A stretch of 64,000 nucleotides of DNA from Alteromonadaceae bacterium BrNp21-10 (GCA_030418115.1 JAUHQD010000009.1:1-64000); one strand, 5' to 3'. Positions 45,654 through 57,372 are shown, counted from the stretch's first letter. Notes: generated from the sequence alone by a model not told the origin. Numbers and translations: made by a program.

Positions 45654-47009
45654 ATGTTAAAAAAATCTTTAATCGCATTAGCGATTGCAAGTACAGCGTT
45701 TAACGCATCAGCAACTCTTACTATCGCTGCTGGTGGTTCACATGCTGATGGTCAACAATTAATTTCAATGGAAGGTGCTTCTAACTCAACTACGGTTGCG
45801 CTTGATGATATTACAGCAACTCTTTCAGATGTGACTGCTGCATATGCTTCTTCAGCTAAAATTCGTGTTACGCTTACTGGTGGTACTTTAACACCAGCAA
45901 CTGCGGTAACTGCTTTATGGGAAGCAGCTGATTTGGTTTCAACCGGTTCAGTAGCTTATCCAAGTGGCAATGTTGTAGAAATTACACTGGGCGGCACGGG
46001 TGCTACAGCTGTTCAAGGTGCCGTAGATACTGATGTTTTAACCCTTGGTGGTTTGGATGTTACTGCGACTTCTTTTGCTAAAGGTGCAAAAATCACTTAC
46101 TTGATTGAAGTATTGTCTAGTGTTGGTGGTGCAGTAATTGACTCTAAGTCAGGTACTATTTCAGAAGTTGTTGAGCAATTCGGTGCTAAAATCGGTGCGG
46201 CTGGTGACTTTGGTACTACTAAAATTGATGTTGGTAAGGATCGTTTAGAGTTTGTTGGTGGTGGTTTAACTGAAACTATTGGTGTTGATGTTACCAGTGC
46301 GCTTATTGATCACTTGGCTGCCGATGCAACAACTTATGCGCCAAAATACGTGTTGAATGGTTCATTTGGTTTCTTGGGTTCAGATGCTGCTAAAATCGTA
46401 ACTGATGATGATGTTGAATCTGCTACTGGTACACCAGTTGTTTCTGATGACTTCACTATGATTACTGAAGAAGCTGCTGCATTGGGTGCTACTTTTGATG
46501 GTACTGCTGCAGACACGAATACTGAGACTTTCACTATTACAGTGGATGGTAAGACTCAAGTGTTAGCACCGCAAACTTTCTCTGTTGATGTGTCTTTCAA
46601 CTATGATGATGATGAGTCTAAGAAAGGTACTTTCTCTCAAAATGTTGCTGGTGGTAAGTGGGAACTAAATGGTGATTCAGCCTATATTCCTTATCTGCCA
46701 TTCGGTACGGCGTTTGCTCAGTCAGTTACTATCACTAACGAAGGTTCTGTTGAAGGCGCTATCTCTGTAGATGTTATTGCTAATGGTACAACTTATACTC
46801 ACGCATTAACTGCTACTGCTAAAGCTAAGGCTGTAACTGATATTACAGCTGGTGTTAAAGCTGCAGTTGCTGCTGCTGGTGTAACTTCTGGTAACGTTGC
46901 GCTTAATATTGTAACTAACTCTCCATCTGGAGATGTTACAGTATCAGCTCTTTACTACTCTAAGTCTGATAAAGACCGTGGTATTGTTGCTGTAGATAAT
47001 CAATTATAA
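45654..47009 (+). CDS. Secreted acidic beta-rich protein, candidate S-layer protein (Slr4-like)
   Basis: A 451-residue protein with a clear signal peptide (MLKKSLIALAIASTAFNASA, cleavage about residue 20). The mature part is rich in Ala, Thr, Val, Gly and Asp, has no cysteine and few Trp/Met, and shows alternating hydrophobic/Thr-Ser stretches suggesting extended beta structure. Asp/Glu clusters (DDDVES, YDDDESKK) could bind calcium. Codons are strongly biased to GGT, GCT, ACT and GTT, as in very abundant proteins. GGAG lies 9 bases before ATG 45654. Character and taxonomic setting resemble Slr4, the S-layer protein family described from Pseudoalteromonas tunicata; that match is from memory. 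It directly follows a T2SS-like operon, so it is a plausible cargo. Confidence 0.65.
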   Translation: MLKKSLIALAIASTAFNASATLTIAAGGSHADGQQLISMEGASNSTTVALDDITATLSDVTAAYASSAKIRVTLTGGTLTPATAVTALWEAADLVSTGSVAYPSGNVVEITLGGTGATAVQGAVDTDVLTLGGLDVTATSFAKGAKITYLIEVLSSVGGAVIDSKSGTISEVVEQFGAKIGAAGDFGTTKIDVGKDRLEFVGGGLTETIGVDVTSALIDHLAADATTYAPKYVLNGSFGFLGSDAAKIVTDDDVESATGTPVVSDDFTMITEEAAALGATFDGTAADTNTETFTITVDGKTQVLAPQTFSVDVSFNYDDDESKKGTFSQNVAGGKWELNGDSAYIPYLPFGTAFAQSVTITNEGSVEGAISVDVIANGTTYTHALTATAKAKAVTDITAGVKAAVAAAGVTSGNVALNIVTNSPSGDVTVSALYYSKSDKDRGIVAVDNQL

Positions 47010-47027
47010 TTGATTTTAGTATGTAAG

Positions 47028-47055
47028 AAAAAACGGACTTCGGTCCGTTTTTTTT
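47028..47055 (+). terminator. Very strong terminator with TTCG tetraloop
   Basis: An 11-bp perfect stem (AAAAAACGGAC with GTCCGTTTTTT) closed by a C(TTCG)G tetraloop and followed by more T. It lies 19 bases after the stop of the S-layer-like gene, consistent with a heavily transcribed monocistronic unit. Confidence 0.9.
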
Positions 47056-47266
47056 GTTTTGAATGTAGTTATTCTTTATTAGTCGAACCCTTTATTGGAA
47101 AAATGAAGGTATTCGTTGTTGAAGCGATTGGCTACAGCAGGCAACAATATAGTCTTCCTATTTTCAATAATTTATTCGAATATCTACGAAACTGAATGGC
47201 AAAATTTGATATTGAAAATTACAACTTAACATCGATGACAAAATGTTTGTTAATATCTATCGGGTG

Positions 47267-49240
47267 TTAACATTTTTCATCTTGAGTTATATAACGTTTA
47301 ATGTGTGATAGATAAAATTCACAAAGTTCAAGTAATTGGTTTTCAACTATTTTGGGTAATTTGGGGGAAGATTTCTCCTGTGTCTGAACTAAGCGTTTTA
47401 GCGTTAGCCAGTACTTTTCATTCAAAATAAGTATTTGTTTTTCTAGAAACCTTATTTCTTTCTCAAGGTTGATGGGATTGCCGTATATTCCTTCTATATC
47501 AATTTTATTTAGCACAAATGTTAGTATTTGTCGGAAATTATGCTGATTTTTCAAAACCAATTTACTTATGTAAACGACAGTGTTGTTTCTAATTACTGCA
47601 GCGGGTAAAAAGTTAACTAATCTGGTTAAGTGCTTGGGCACTTCATTTTTGTCTATTGCAGTTGTCTCGTTTTGTATTTCTATGGTTAAGCCTGACATGG
47701 TTTTTAAAACCGCGGGAATGCTATAAACCCACGTAGCAGATTGATCGACAAAACCATAAGTTAGAAATGAACTCAGTGGGTCAATTAAATTATATTGGAT
47801 GAATATTTCACTATTGTCCTCATCCGCTTTCGCTTGCATCTCTAAGCTATTGTGTTGATTGTTGATTTGGAATCCGCTTGCACCCATTTTATGGTTTGCT
47901 AGTTCAATAATAGGTATAAATCCTTTTTCTTTAATTGTTTTAGTTTTTACACCTATTTTTCGTAATATAGGACTGTCAAAGGTAAAAGTTCTAGAGTCGA
48001 AAAAAGTGCTAATTATTGCGTCATGTGGAATCGATTCTATTTCTGAATAGTAGTATTTAGCATACAATTTACGCCTAGTTTTTGCCTGAAGTAGTTTATT
48101 TACTATAATTTCGAAACCAGCTAAATTGAATAGTGGGTAACTTTTTTGCCAAATAGCTAGCTTATTGGATGTATTGAACATGTCTGTTAGCAAAGTCATA
48201 ATATGCCTAGCTTCAGGGTTTAACATGTGTTTCTTGGCTTCAACTTCTAACAGTCCATCCTCATTGACAGAAAATCGATAATCGTTTACTAAGGGCATAC
48301 ATCTTAGGGGGATTGCCATAAATTGTTGCAATTTAGAGGTATGACGTGCGGACCTTACTGAAATTTCATCATTGCACTCTACTATCCTCAGATCACTATG
48401 AAAAAGTGCTCCCATTTTTTCTAAAGCGATAACTAATTTCTTCACTATGTCGACCGTTTTAGGGGTGCTTCCTGTTACTAGCTCACTTACATTTAGTGGT
48501 TTGGCTGTGGAAGGCTTTTCGTTACTTTGATTAAAATCCTTATTGAGGGGCTGAGTGTACGTTCTTTGTTGAATTTCGTGAAACCAAGGTTCTTGTGTGA
48601 ACTTGGGCTTTAAGAATGTTAATAGCGACTCTTTTTTCTCTTGAGCCCCTACTAAATCATATCCATTAAGTAAGTGGATTATATTTTGTTCACCTGTGTT
48701 AGTTATACCACCTTCAGTTCTAATTTCGGTGTCAATTAAGGATAAATAATAAAGCGCCTTTTCTTTATTATCTAATTCGTTTGCACTATTCGCGAGCATG
48801 AGTAATGCAAATAAAGAATGTTCGCTGATATTGATGAGTAGACGTCCGTATTCTTCAACCGTTTCGTAATCTTTCTGTGAATATGCAACTTTAATAAGTG
48901 ATAAGCGCTGTTGAGCTGTAGTAAATGTTCCATCAATTGTCAGAATACGCTTTAGACAAGTGATTGCTTTTTGGGACTCATTTAGTTTCTCGTTTGCTGA
49001 GGCTAGATTACTCAGAATTTTAATTTTTTGTACATTATTGGCGGTAAGCTTAAGAGCTTGTTCCATTTTTATTATCGCTAATTGATAGTTTTTTTCATTA
49101 AATAAGCATTCAGATTCAAGTTCTAATGCCTCAATATTCGAATGCGAATTTTTATGATTTACTTTCCTTAATATAGCTAATGCCTTTTTGTATTTATGTT
49201 GAAATACTAATGATTTTGCAAGCTCGAACTTGTCGCTCAT
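47267..49240 (-). CDS. TPR protein with SET-type (Rubisco-LSMT-like) methyltransferase domain
   Basis: A 657-residue protein, no signal peptide, so cytoplasmic. Residues about 1-170 form TPR-like repeats (YKKALAILRKVNH, YQLAIIKMEQALKLT, QKAITCLKRILTI). After a linker (about 225-260), residues about 280-510 resemble the SET fold of Rubisco LSMT/SETD-type lysine methyltransferases: the IPIIELANHKMG segment with the Asn449-His450 pair, then EIFIQYNLIDPLSSFLTYGFVD (479-499) with Tyr483 and Tyr495. A helical C-terminal part (about 515-657) fits the LSMT substrate-binding domain. The gene is opposite to the S-layer-like gene and ends 211 bases beyond its terminator. A protein-lysine methyltransferase acting on a neighbour product is an inference; the first SET motif is weak. 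Confidence 0.6.
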   Translation of the reverse strand: MSDKFELAKSLVFQHKYKKALAILRKVNHKNSHSNIEALELESECLFNEKNYQLAIIKMEQALKLTANNVQKIKILSNLASANEKLNESQKAITCLKRILTIDGTFTTAQQRLSLIKVAYSQKDYETVEEYGRLLINISEHSLFALLMLANSANELDNKEKALYYLSLIDTEIRTEGGITNTGEQNIIHLLNGYDLVGAQEKKESLLTFLKPKFTQEPWFHEIQQRTYTQPLNKDFNQSNEKPSTAKPLNVSELVTGSTPKTVDIVKKLVIALEKMGALFHSDLRIVECNDEISVRSARHTSKLQQFMAIPLRCMPLVNDYRFSVNEDGLLEVEAKKHMLNPEARHIMTLLTDMFNTSNKLAIWQKSYPLFNLAGFEIIVNKLLQAKTRRKLYAKYYYSEIESIPHDAIISTFFDSRTFTFDSPILRKIGVKTKTIKEKGFIPIIELANHKMGASGFQINNQHNSLEMQAKADEDNSEIFIQYNLIDPLSSFLTYGFVDQSATWVYSIPAVLKTMSGLTIEIQNETTAIDKNEVPKHLTRLVNFLPAAVIRNNTVVYISKLVLKNQHNFRQILTFVLNKIDIEGIYGNPINLEKEIRFLEKQILILNEKYWLTLKRLVQTQEKSSPKLPKIVENQLLELCEFYLSHIKRYITQDEKC

Positions 49241-49267
49241 TTTTTGCCCTATTGACTTTAAGTTTTT

Positions 49268-49286
49268 GGATAACTTCTGGTTATCC
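49268..49286 (-). other. Hairpin in the leader of the TPR-SET gene
   Basis: A perfect 7-bp inverted repeat (GGATAAC with GTTATCC, 5-base loop) 28 bases upstream of the minus-strand ATG. There is no T run after it in either direction, so it is not a terminator. It could be an operator or leader structure. Confidence 0.35.
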
Positions 49287-49479
49287 GTCTTTAGTTATAC
49301 AATAACGAATTAAATCTCGCTGTTAAAGCGCAGATGAAGTCTTTCTAAGTCGGTTGTTGTTTATAAAGTGGGTTATGATTACTAAATTGAAAATTTATAC
49401 TGTTTTGTTCGGTTTTAGGTACTGCACCAAGATTAGAATACTGTCATAATTAATTCTTACTCACTTTTTTTAGATTGTC

Positions 49480-50568
49480 ATGATCCCCGTTACCAAACCT
49501 TATTTACCTTCTCTCGATAAATACAAACACTTGTTAGATGGCATTTACCAACGTCACTGGCTTACCAATGCTGGTCCCCTGACTAAAGAATTGACCATTA
49601 GACTGGAAGAGTACCTTGGCGTTAAAAATTTATTGTTGGTTTCAAACGGCACATTGGCATTGCAAGTAGCGATGAAAGCGCTCAAGTTGCCAGAACAAAG
49701 CAAAATAGTAACGACTCCTTTTACTTTCGTGGCAACATCAGGGGCCATTGCTTGGGAAGGCCACCAAACGCACTTTTCAGATATAAATTCCAAGAGCCTA
49801 AACCTTTGTTCTGAGCAGTTGCTGGAGCATCACCAATCTGCCGAGGCTTTAATGGGAGTACACGTTTTTGGTAATCCATGTGATGTAAACAAATTAGATG
49901 CTTTAAAACACTTATTTGGTAATAAAGTCATTTATGATGCCGCCCATGCCTTTAGTGTGCAATATCAAGGGCAATCGGTACTTAATTATGGTGATGCCTC
50001 CACCTTAAGTTTTCATGCGACTAAACTGTTTCACACTGTGGAAGGTGGCGCCATAGTATTCAAACATAATGATGATTTTGAATTAGCCAAGCAGATAATT
50101 AATTTTGGTTTAGATAACCAAGGGCAGGGCTTGCCGGAAATAGTGGGTATTAACGCTAAAATGAGTGAAATGCATGCCGCGATGGGCTTGGCCGTATTGG
50201 ATGATATTGAATTTATAATTGCTAAGCGTTTGGCATTGATAGAACAATATAAGCATTTATTGGCAGGAGTCGTGGAATTCCAACAGTGGCATATTAATAG
50301 CCAAAGTAACGGTGCTTACATGCCTGTTGTATTTAAAGACGAAGCTGAGTTACTGAATGTGCTAACGGCTTTAAATAGTGAGAGTATATTTCCCCGTCGT
50401 TATTTTTACCCTAGCTTAAATACTAGTAAAGCCTTTGATAATGGTCAGCGTTGCCCAGTGTCGGAAAGTATTGCAAGTAAAATACTATGCTTACCTTTGT
50501 ATGTGGATTTAGAAGAATCGCAAGTTAAGATTATTTGTAAATTGATTATTCAAAATATAAGTCAATAA
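49480..50568 (+). CDS. DegT/DnrJ/EryC1 aminotransferase, probably dTDP-4-amino-4,6-dideoxyglucose transaminase (VioA-like)
   Basis: A PLP enzyme that would aminate the 4-keto group of dTDP-4-keto-6-deoxyglucose. The 362-residue protein has SNGTLALQVAMKAL (PLP phosphate cup), TPFTFVATSGAIAWEG, IYDAAHAFSVQY and the catalytic Lys in SFHATKLFHTVEGGAI. The N terminus IPVTKPYLPSLDKY and the overall pattern resemble VioA more than FdtB or RffA. Its operon contains a second rmlB and rmlA, which make exactly its substrate. Start ATG 49480. Final product (Qui4N versus Fuc4N or 3-amino sugar) is not decided by sequence. Confidence 0.82.
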   Translation: MIPVTKPYLPSLDKYKHLLDGIYQRHWLTNAGPLTKELTIRLEEYLGVKNLLLVSNGTLALQVAMKALKLPEQSKIVTTPFTFVATSGAIAWEGHQTHFSDINSKSLNLCSEQLLEHHQSAEALMGVHVFGNPCDVNKLDALKHLFGNKVIYDAAHAFSVQYQGQSVLNYGDASTLSFHATKLFHTVEGGAIVFKHNDDFELAKQIINFGLDNQGQGLPEIVGINAKMSEMHAAMGLAVLDDIEFIIAKRLALIEQYKHLLAGVVEFQQWHINSQSNGAYMPVVFKDEAELLNVLTALNSESIFPRRYFYPSLNTSKAFDNGQRCPVSESIASKILCLPLYVDLEESQVKIICKLIIQNISQ

Positions 50569-50574
50569 AAAAGA

Positions 50575-52014
50575 ATGAGTTTACTCCTATCTGCATCCAA
50601 AGGACTTGGTTGGAATACCTTAGGTACAATATTGCGAGGTGTAATGGGGCTAGCTCAACTTGCACTATTATCAAGATACTTAGATGCATCCGAGTTGGGA
50701 ACGTATTCTCAATTTTTTATTGTAACGACGATAGCACTGATGCTTGCTGAATTTGGTTTGACTGCAGCTGCTATTAGTCAACGAGATTTAAGCGAAGATC
50801 AAACAGAGCAACTAGGATTGAGTTATTTACTCAACGGTATTGTAATTTCATTGCTTCTAATTTTTTTTGCACCTTTGTTCAGTCTTATATTCAAAAATCC
50901 CAATTTAGTTGATCTTATAATTTTATATTCGCCCGCTATTTTTATTGTCGCTGTTGGCCAATATTCTGCCATGGAATGTCAAAAATCCCTCAACTTTTTA
51001 ACACTCATCAAAGCTGAAACCGCCGGTGTTGTTATTGGATTTTTCGTTTTAAGTTTAGGTCTTATCAATGGAATGGGGGTCTATGCATTTGTCTTAGGCA
51101 TTGTTGCTAACATGCTGACTAAGACGTTGATATTGCTTTGTATTGTACAAAAAGTGTACCTGAAACTATGGCGATTCAAATTTAAAGGTGCATTATATTT
51201 CTTTAGTTATGGATCCAAATTTACTGCATCAAACTTACTCAGTTTGCTAGTGACCAGTAGTGATATCATCTTTATTAGTCGTTTTGTTGGTTTAGAACAA
51301 ACTGGGCAATACGGACTGATCAAAGATTTAGTGTTTAGAATTACAGTGATGATAAATCCAATACTCACCCGAGTAGCTTTGCCATTTTATGGCAAACTTC
51401 AAAGTCATCCTACATTGGGGGAAATATATTGTTTAGTAAAGGAACTGCTATGTTATCTAACAGTGCCAATATACAGTTTTTTTATTATTTTTCCTGAGTT
51501 GAGTATTGTTTTACTGCTTGGAGAAAAATGGATTCAATTATCCGGTTTATTGCAAATATTGTCTGGTTGGATGATTATCCGATCTGTTATAAGTCAGTCT
51601 GGATCTTTGCTCGCGGCAGTAGGGCGAGTAAAACAATCCCTAAACTGGAATGTTGCGGTGGCATTAATATTTCCAACTACTATCTATATTAGTGCCCCAC
51701 ACGGAATCGTTGCAGTAGCTTGGACATTGTTTTGTCTGCAAGTATTTTTATACATTCCACATTGGTTTTGGTTGCTTCGGACAGCAGCTGTGATCCCTTT
51801 GTACAACTATACGCTGGCTTTGTTTCGCCCGTTAGCAGCAAGTCATTTAACTTTATTTTTAGTGTCCTTATTAGTGAGTACATTTACTTGGCACATCTAC
51901 TTAAAATTCAGCCTAATATTGGTTTTAGCTTCAATAATATATGGGGTACTTGTGATTAAAAGGATTATGACAATTTATAAATCGTTAAAAATGATGGAAC
52001 TTAAAGACCAATGA
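50575..52014 (+). CDS. Wzx-like polysaccharide flippase
   Basis: Flips undecaprenyl-linked oligosaccharide across the inner membrane. The 479-residue hydrophobic protein has about 12-14 transmembrane helices and the polysaccharide-synthase (MOP superfamily) N-terminal pattern [38 protein letters not shown]. It starts 6 bases after the aminotransferase and overlaps rmlB by 4 bases. Specificity cannot be read from sequence. Confidence 0.88.
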   Translation: MSLLLSASKGLGWNTLGTILRGVMGLAQLALLSRYLDASELGTYSQFFIVTTIALMLAEFGLTAAAISQRDLSEDQTEQLGLSYLLNGIVISLLLIFFAPLFSLIFKNPNLVDLIILYSPAIFIVAVGQYSAMECQKSLNFLTLIKAETAGVVIGFFVLSLGLINGMGVYAFVLGIVANMLTKTLILLCIVQKVYLKLWRFKFKGALYFFSYGSKFTASNLLSLLVTSSDIIFISRFVGLEQTGQYGLIKDLVFRITVMINPILTRVALPFYGKLQSHPTLGEIYCLVKELLCYLTVPIYSFFIIFPELSIVLLLGEKWIQLSGLLQILSGWMIIRSVISQSGSLLAAVGRVKQSLNWNVAVALIFPTTIYISAPHGIVAVAWTLFCLQVFLYIPHWFWLLRTAAVIPLYNYTLALFRPLAASHLTLFLVSLLVSTFTWHIYLKFSLILVLASIIYGVLVIKRIMTIYKSLKMMELKDQ

Positions 52015-53081
52015 GTACTATGAAAACTATCTTGATTACCGGTGGTGCCGGCTTTATTGGTTCAAATTTGATTCGTCATCTCATTTTGAATACCCCTCAT
52101 CGAGTGATCAATGTAGATAAACTCACTTATGCCGGTAATTTATTATCACTTGCAGATGTCTCTGATTCCGAACGTTATCATTTCCATCAGGTGGATATTT
52201 GTGACCATTCTGCTGTGTCGACATTATTTTCCCAATCTCAACCAGACTATGTCATGCATTTAGCTGCTGAGTCTCATGTGGATCGTTCTATCGATGGGCC
52301 TGCTGAGTTTATTCAAACCAATATTGTCGGAACTTTTATTTTATTGGATATTGCACGGCAATATTGGGGTGAGCTACCTGAACCGAAAAAATCTCAGTTT
52401 CGTTTTCATCATATTTCAACAGATGAAGTATATGGAGACTTACATGGAACCGATGATTTATTTACCGAAGATACACCTTACCAACCAAGTTCACCTTATT
52501 CTGCCAGTAAAGCCAGCTCTGACCATTTAGTCAGAGCTTGGAATCGCACATATGCTTTACCTGTCGTCATAACCAATTGCTCTAACAATTACGGCCCCTA
52601 TCATTATCCTGAAAAATTGATCCCACTGGTGATCCTCAATGCTTTGGAAGGTAAGCCGTTGCCAATATATGGCGATGGTCAACAAATCCGTGACTGGCTA
52701 TATGTCGAGGACCATGCTGCGGCCCTATGGCAAGTTGTAAGCAAGGGAGATGTTGGCGAAACCTATAATATTGGTGGGCATAATGAGAAGACTAACTTGC
52801 AAGTGGTAGAGCAAATTTGCGCTATTTTAGATGAGTTAGTTGCTATCAAACCTGATGGGCTAACCTCATTTAAACAATTAATTACTTTTGTAAAAGATCG
52901 GCCAGGCCATGATAGGCGCTATGCTATTGATGCCAGTAAGATTGAAGAAAAACTAGGTTGGACGCCTAGCGAAAGTTTTGAAACGGGTTTGTATAAAACG
53001 GTTAAATGGTACTTGGCTAATCAACAATGGTGTGAACTAATTCAAGATTCATTGGCTCGACATCGACGAGGGGACGCATAA
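52011..53081 (+). CDS. rmlB: dTDP-glucose 4,6-dehydratase RmlB (second copy)
   Basis: The 356-aa SDR has [40 protein letters not shown], the catalytic [10 protein letters not shown] and [13 protein letters not shown]. It is clearly a paralogue of the copy at 30007-31140 but diverged, so not a recent duplication. ATG overlaps the flippase stop; ATG 52020 is an alternative. Together with the neighbouring rmlA it supplies dTDP-4-keto-6-deoxyglucose for the aminotransferase. Confidence 0.95.
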   Translation: MSTMKTILITGGAGFIGSNLIRHLILNTPHRVINVDKLTYAGNLLSLADVSDSERYHFHQVDICDHSAVSTLFSQSQPDYVMHLAAESHVDRSIDGPAEFIQTNIVGTFILLDIARQYWGELPEPKKSQFRFHHISTDEVYGDLHGTDDLFTEDTPYQPSSPYSASKASSDHLVRAWNRTYALPVVITNCSNNYGPYHYPEKLIPLVILNALEGKPLPIYGDGQQIRDWLYVEDHAAALWQVVSKGDVGETYNIGGHNEKTNLQVVEQICAILDELVAIKPDGLTSFKQLITFVKDRPGHDRRYAIDASKIEEKLGWTPSESFETGLYKTVKWYLANQQWCELIQDSLARHRRGDA

Positions 53082-53957
53082 ATGACGAAAGGAATTGTAT
53101 TGGCCGGAGGGACTGGTTCACGACTGTTTCCGGTAACTATGGGTGTTTCCAAACAACTATTACCCATTTACGATAAGCCGATGATTTACTACCCAATATC
53201 AGTATTGATGTTGGCCGGTATTCGCGATATTGCCATTATCACCACACCGCAAGATCAAAGTAATTTTAAGCAGTTATTAGGTGATGGTTCGAAATTAGGC
53301 CTGAATCTAGAGTTTATTGTACAAACTGAGCCTGAAGGTATTGCTCAGGCTTTTGTTTTAGCTGAAAGTTTTATTGCCGGCGACAGTGTATGTTTAGTCT
53401 TAGGTGATAATATTTTTTATGGCTCTGCATTTTCCGCCAAACTAGCAGCTGCTGCAGGGCGCCAGTCTGGAGCAACAGTGTTTGGGTATCAGGTTAAAGA
53501 TCCTGAACGTTTTGGTGTGGTAGAGGTGGATGTTCATTACAATGCAATAAGCATTGAAGAAAAACCCGAAAATCCAAAATCGGATTACGCCGTAACGGGG
53601 TTATATTTCTACGACAATAAGGTTGTTGAAATTGCTAAGAATATTAAGCCATCGCCACGTGGAGAATTAGAGATTAGCTGTATTAATGATATTTATTTAC
53701 AGCAAAAGAACTTACATGTGGAAATTTTAGGCCGTGGTTTTGCGTGGCTTGATACCGGCACTCATGACAGCCTGATGGAAGCAGGCCAGTTTGTGCAAAC
53801 AGTAGAACATCGACAAGGCTTTAAAATAGCCTGTTTGGAAGAGATTGCATTTAAGCAAGGGTGGTTAGATAAAACACAATTGTCATCTGCTGCCGATGCT
53901 TTTTCTAAAACTGAGTACGGCCGGTACTTAGCAAAGTTGGTTAAAGAGCTGAAGTAA
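53082..53957 (+). CDS. rmlA: Glucose-1-phosphate thymidylyltransferase RmlA (second copy)
   Basis: The 291-residue enzyme has [38 protein letters not shown] and [20 protein letters not shown]. It differs throughout from the first rmlA (27700-28584), indicating separate ancestry. It directly abuts the rmlB stop. No rmlC or rmlD accompanies it, so this set is not for rhamnose. Confidence 0.95.
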   Translation: MTKGIVLAGGTGSRLFPVTMGVSKQLLPIYDKPMIYYPISVLMLAGIRDIAIITTPQDQSNFKQLLGDGSKLGLNLEFIVQTEPEGIAQAFVLAESFIAGDSVCLVLGDNIFYGSAFSAKLAAAAGRQSGATVFGYQVKDPERFGVVEVDVHYNAISIEEKPENPKSDYAVTGLYFYDNKVVEIAKNIKPSPRGELEISCINDIYLQQKNLHVEILGRGFAWLDTGTHDSLMEAGQFVQTVEHRQGFKIACLEEIAFKQGWLDKTQLSSAADAFSKTEYGRYLAKLVKELK

Positions 53958-54140
53958 CCCCAGTTAGCCATAAGAAATGTCGCGAGTGTATTTATAAATA
54001 TGATATTTCAGTAGATTAAGTAGTTTGGTCGAAAAGCGGATAGCTTTAAGTTAATGAAATTCATTACAGCTTCTATAAATTTCGTAAGAATTAAAGAGTA
54101 TTGTTTACCCCAAATTTATTAGGAACTAACGGTTGATTTA

Positions 54141-56021
<1,881 letters not shown>

Positions 56022-56217
56022 AACTATCCTAACGACATCATTTAAAGACCGGCGATCTTAAAGGGCAGCCCGTATTAAGTAAAGTGAACAACTAGATATC
56101 AATAGCGTATAAATATCTGTTTGACTGCATAAGCTAAGTAAAAGATCATAAGGGGTTTAAAATGGGTAACCGCTTCGTAAAGGGAGATGACACATCAGTA
56201 ACACCACGCCAAGTTTA

Positions 56218-57258
56218 GTGCATATTTTCGGCCAATCGCCGCACCATTATGTACCCATGAAAACCTTTTTTGACAAGGTAATGGAAGATCAGCCTTGCTC
56301 TCAGCAATATTGGGCATGGCATCATCCAGAGCAAGTTGAGCACCTAGACTTTCACTATTATGCTAATAGCGTTGAATTAATGTCATTAATGAAAAGTGCG
56401 CCGGTGACCACTCGCTTTGTTTTTCATGGTTTTTTTGACCGTTCACTTTGGCCAAAGTTACTGTTATCAAACTTGTCTAAGCATTGTATTTGGATTTGTT
56501 GGGGCCATGATATTTATCAGCACCATACAAAGGGGCGTCCGTTAAAATTAAAGTTAATGCATTTCATACATCGTCTACTTGTGAAACGTTTGGTTAATTG
56601 TTGCGCATTGAACGCAGGTGATAGTGAGCTTATAAAAGCTACGCTAAGAACGAGTAATGTTGATGTTTTACCTTACCCACTCATTGGTTCTAATATTGAA
56701 CGTAATGTGCAGGGCAATGATCGCCCCCAAACAATATTGCTTGGTAATTCAGCATCACCGAATAATAACCATATCGAAGCGCTATCATGGTTGAGTGGAT
56801 TTGCAGAAGAGAATATTAAAATTATTGCACCGCTTAATTATGCTGGGCCAGTAGAATATGTGCAGCAGGTAATCGAATGTGGAAACGCGTTGTTTGGTGA
56901 TAAGTTTGACCCTATAACGCAAATGCTACAAAAAGAAGAATATGATCGGCTCATTGCCAGCTGTGACATTGTCGTTTTTGCTCATGATCGTCAACAAGGG
57001 TTATACGTGGTGTATTCGGCTTTTAAGCAAGGGCAGAAAATTTTTATCCGCAGTAATACTTCAAGTTTCAAATCACTGAATAAATTTGGTTTCAATTTAT
57101 TCGCCAGTGAAAAAATTGCCGAGATGGAATACTCAGAGTTTATTAATAGTAATTTACAGGATGCACAAAACAATCAAGAATTGATGGAACGGACTTTTAG
57201 TGAAAAAGCACTCATTCCACAATGGCAACAAGCGCTACAACAACTACTTGATGTTTGA
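56218..57258 (+). CDS. GT56 family 4-amino-sugar transferase (WecF-like)
   Basis: Family 56 transferases add dTDP-Fuc4NAc-type sugars to lipid-linked glycans. The protein has the WecF-like elements HIFGQSPHHY, FVFHGFFDRSLW, WICWGHDIY, LGNSASPNNNHIEAL and DIVVFAHDRQQGLYV. It therefore fits the VioA/rmlAB pathway product. The start is uncertain: GTG 56218 has no ribosome site, whereas an AGGGAG at 56181-56186 precedes an in-frame ATC at 56194 that would give SNTTPSLVHIFG. About 346 residues from GTG. It begins a two-gene plus-strand unit with wzz. Confidence 0.8.
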   Translation: MHIFGQSPHHYVPMKTFFDKVMEDQPCSQQYWAWHHPEQVEHLDFHYYANSVELMSLMKSAPVTTRFVFHGFFDRSLWPKLLLSNLSKHCIWICWGHDIYQHHTKGRPLKLKLMHFIHRLLVKRLVNCCALNAGDSELIKATLRTSNVDVLPYPLIGSNIERNVQGNDRPQTILLGNSASPNNNHIEALSWLSGFAEENIKIIAPLNYAGPVEYVQQVIECGNALFGDKFDPITQMLQKEEYDRLIASCDIVVFAHDRQQGLYVVYSAFKQGQKIFIRSNTSSFKSLNKFGFNLFASEKIAEMEYSEFINSNLQDAQNNQELMERTFSEKALIPQWQQALQQLLDV

Positions 57259-57372
57259 ATGAATGTTTTTGAATATGAGGCTATCAAATAGTAAGTAGCG
57301 TATGCAAAACATTTGGAAAGACAGGTGTTTACGTTACAATGCAAAATTCAATATGATGAGGTGAGTAGGTTA

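Noticed and set aside
47010-47195. 61-residue open frame after the S-layer-like gene
   Set aside because: It spans the strong terminator at 47028-47055 and has no credible start region.
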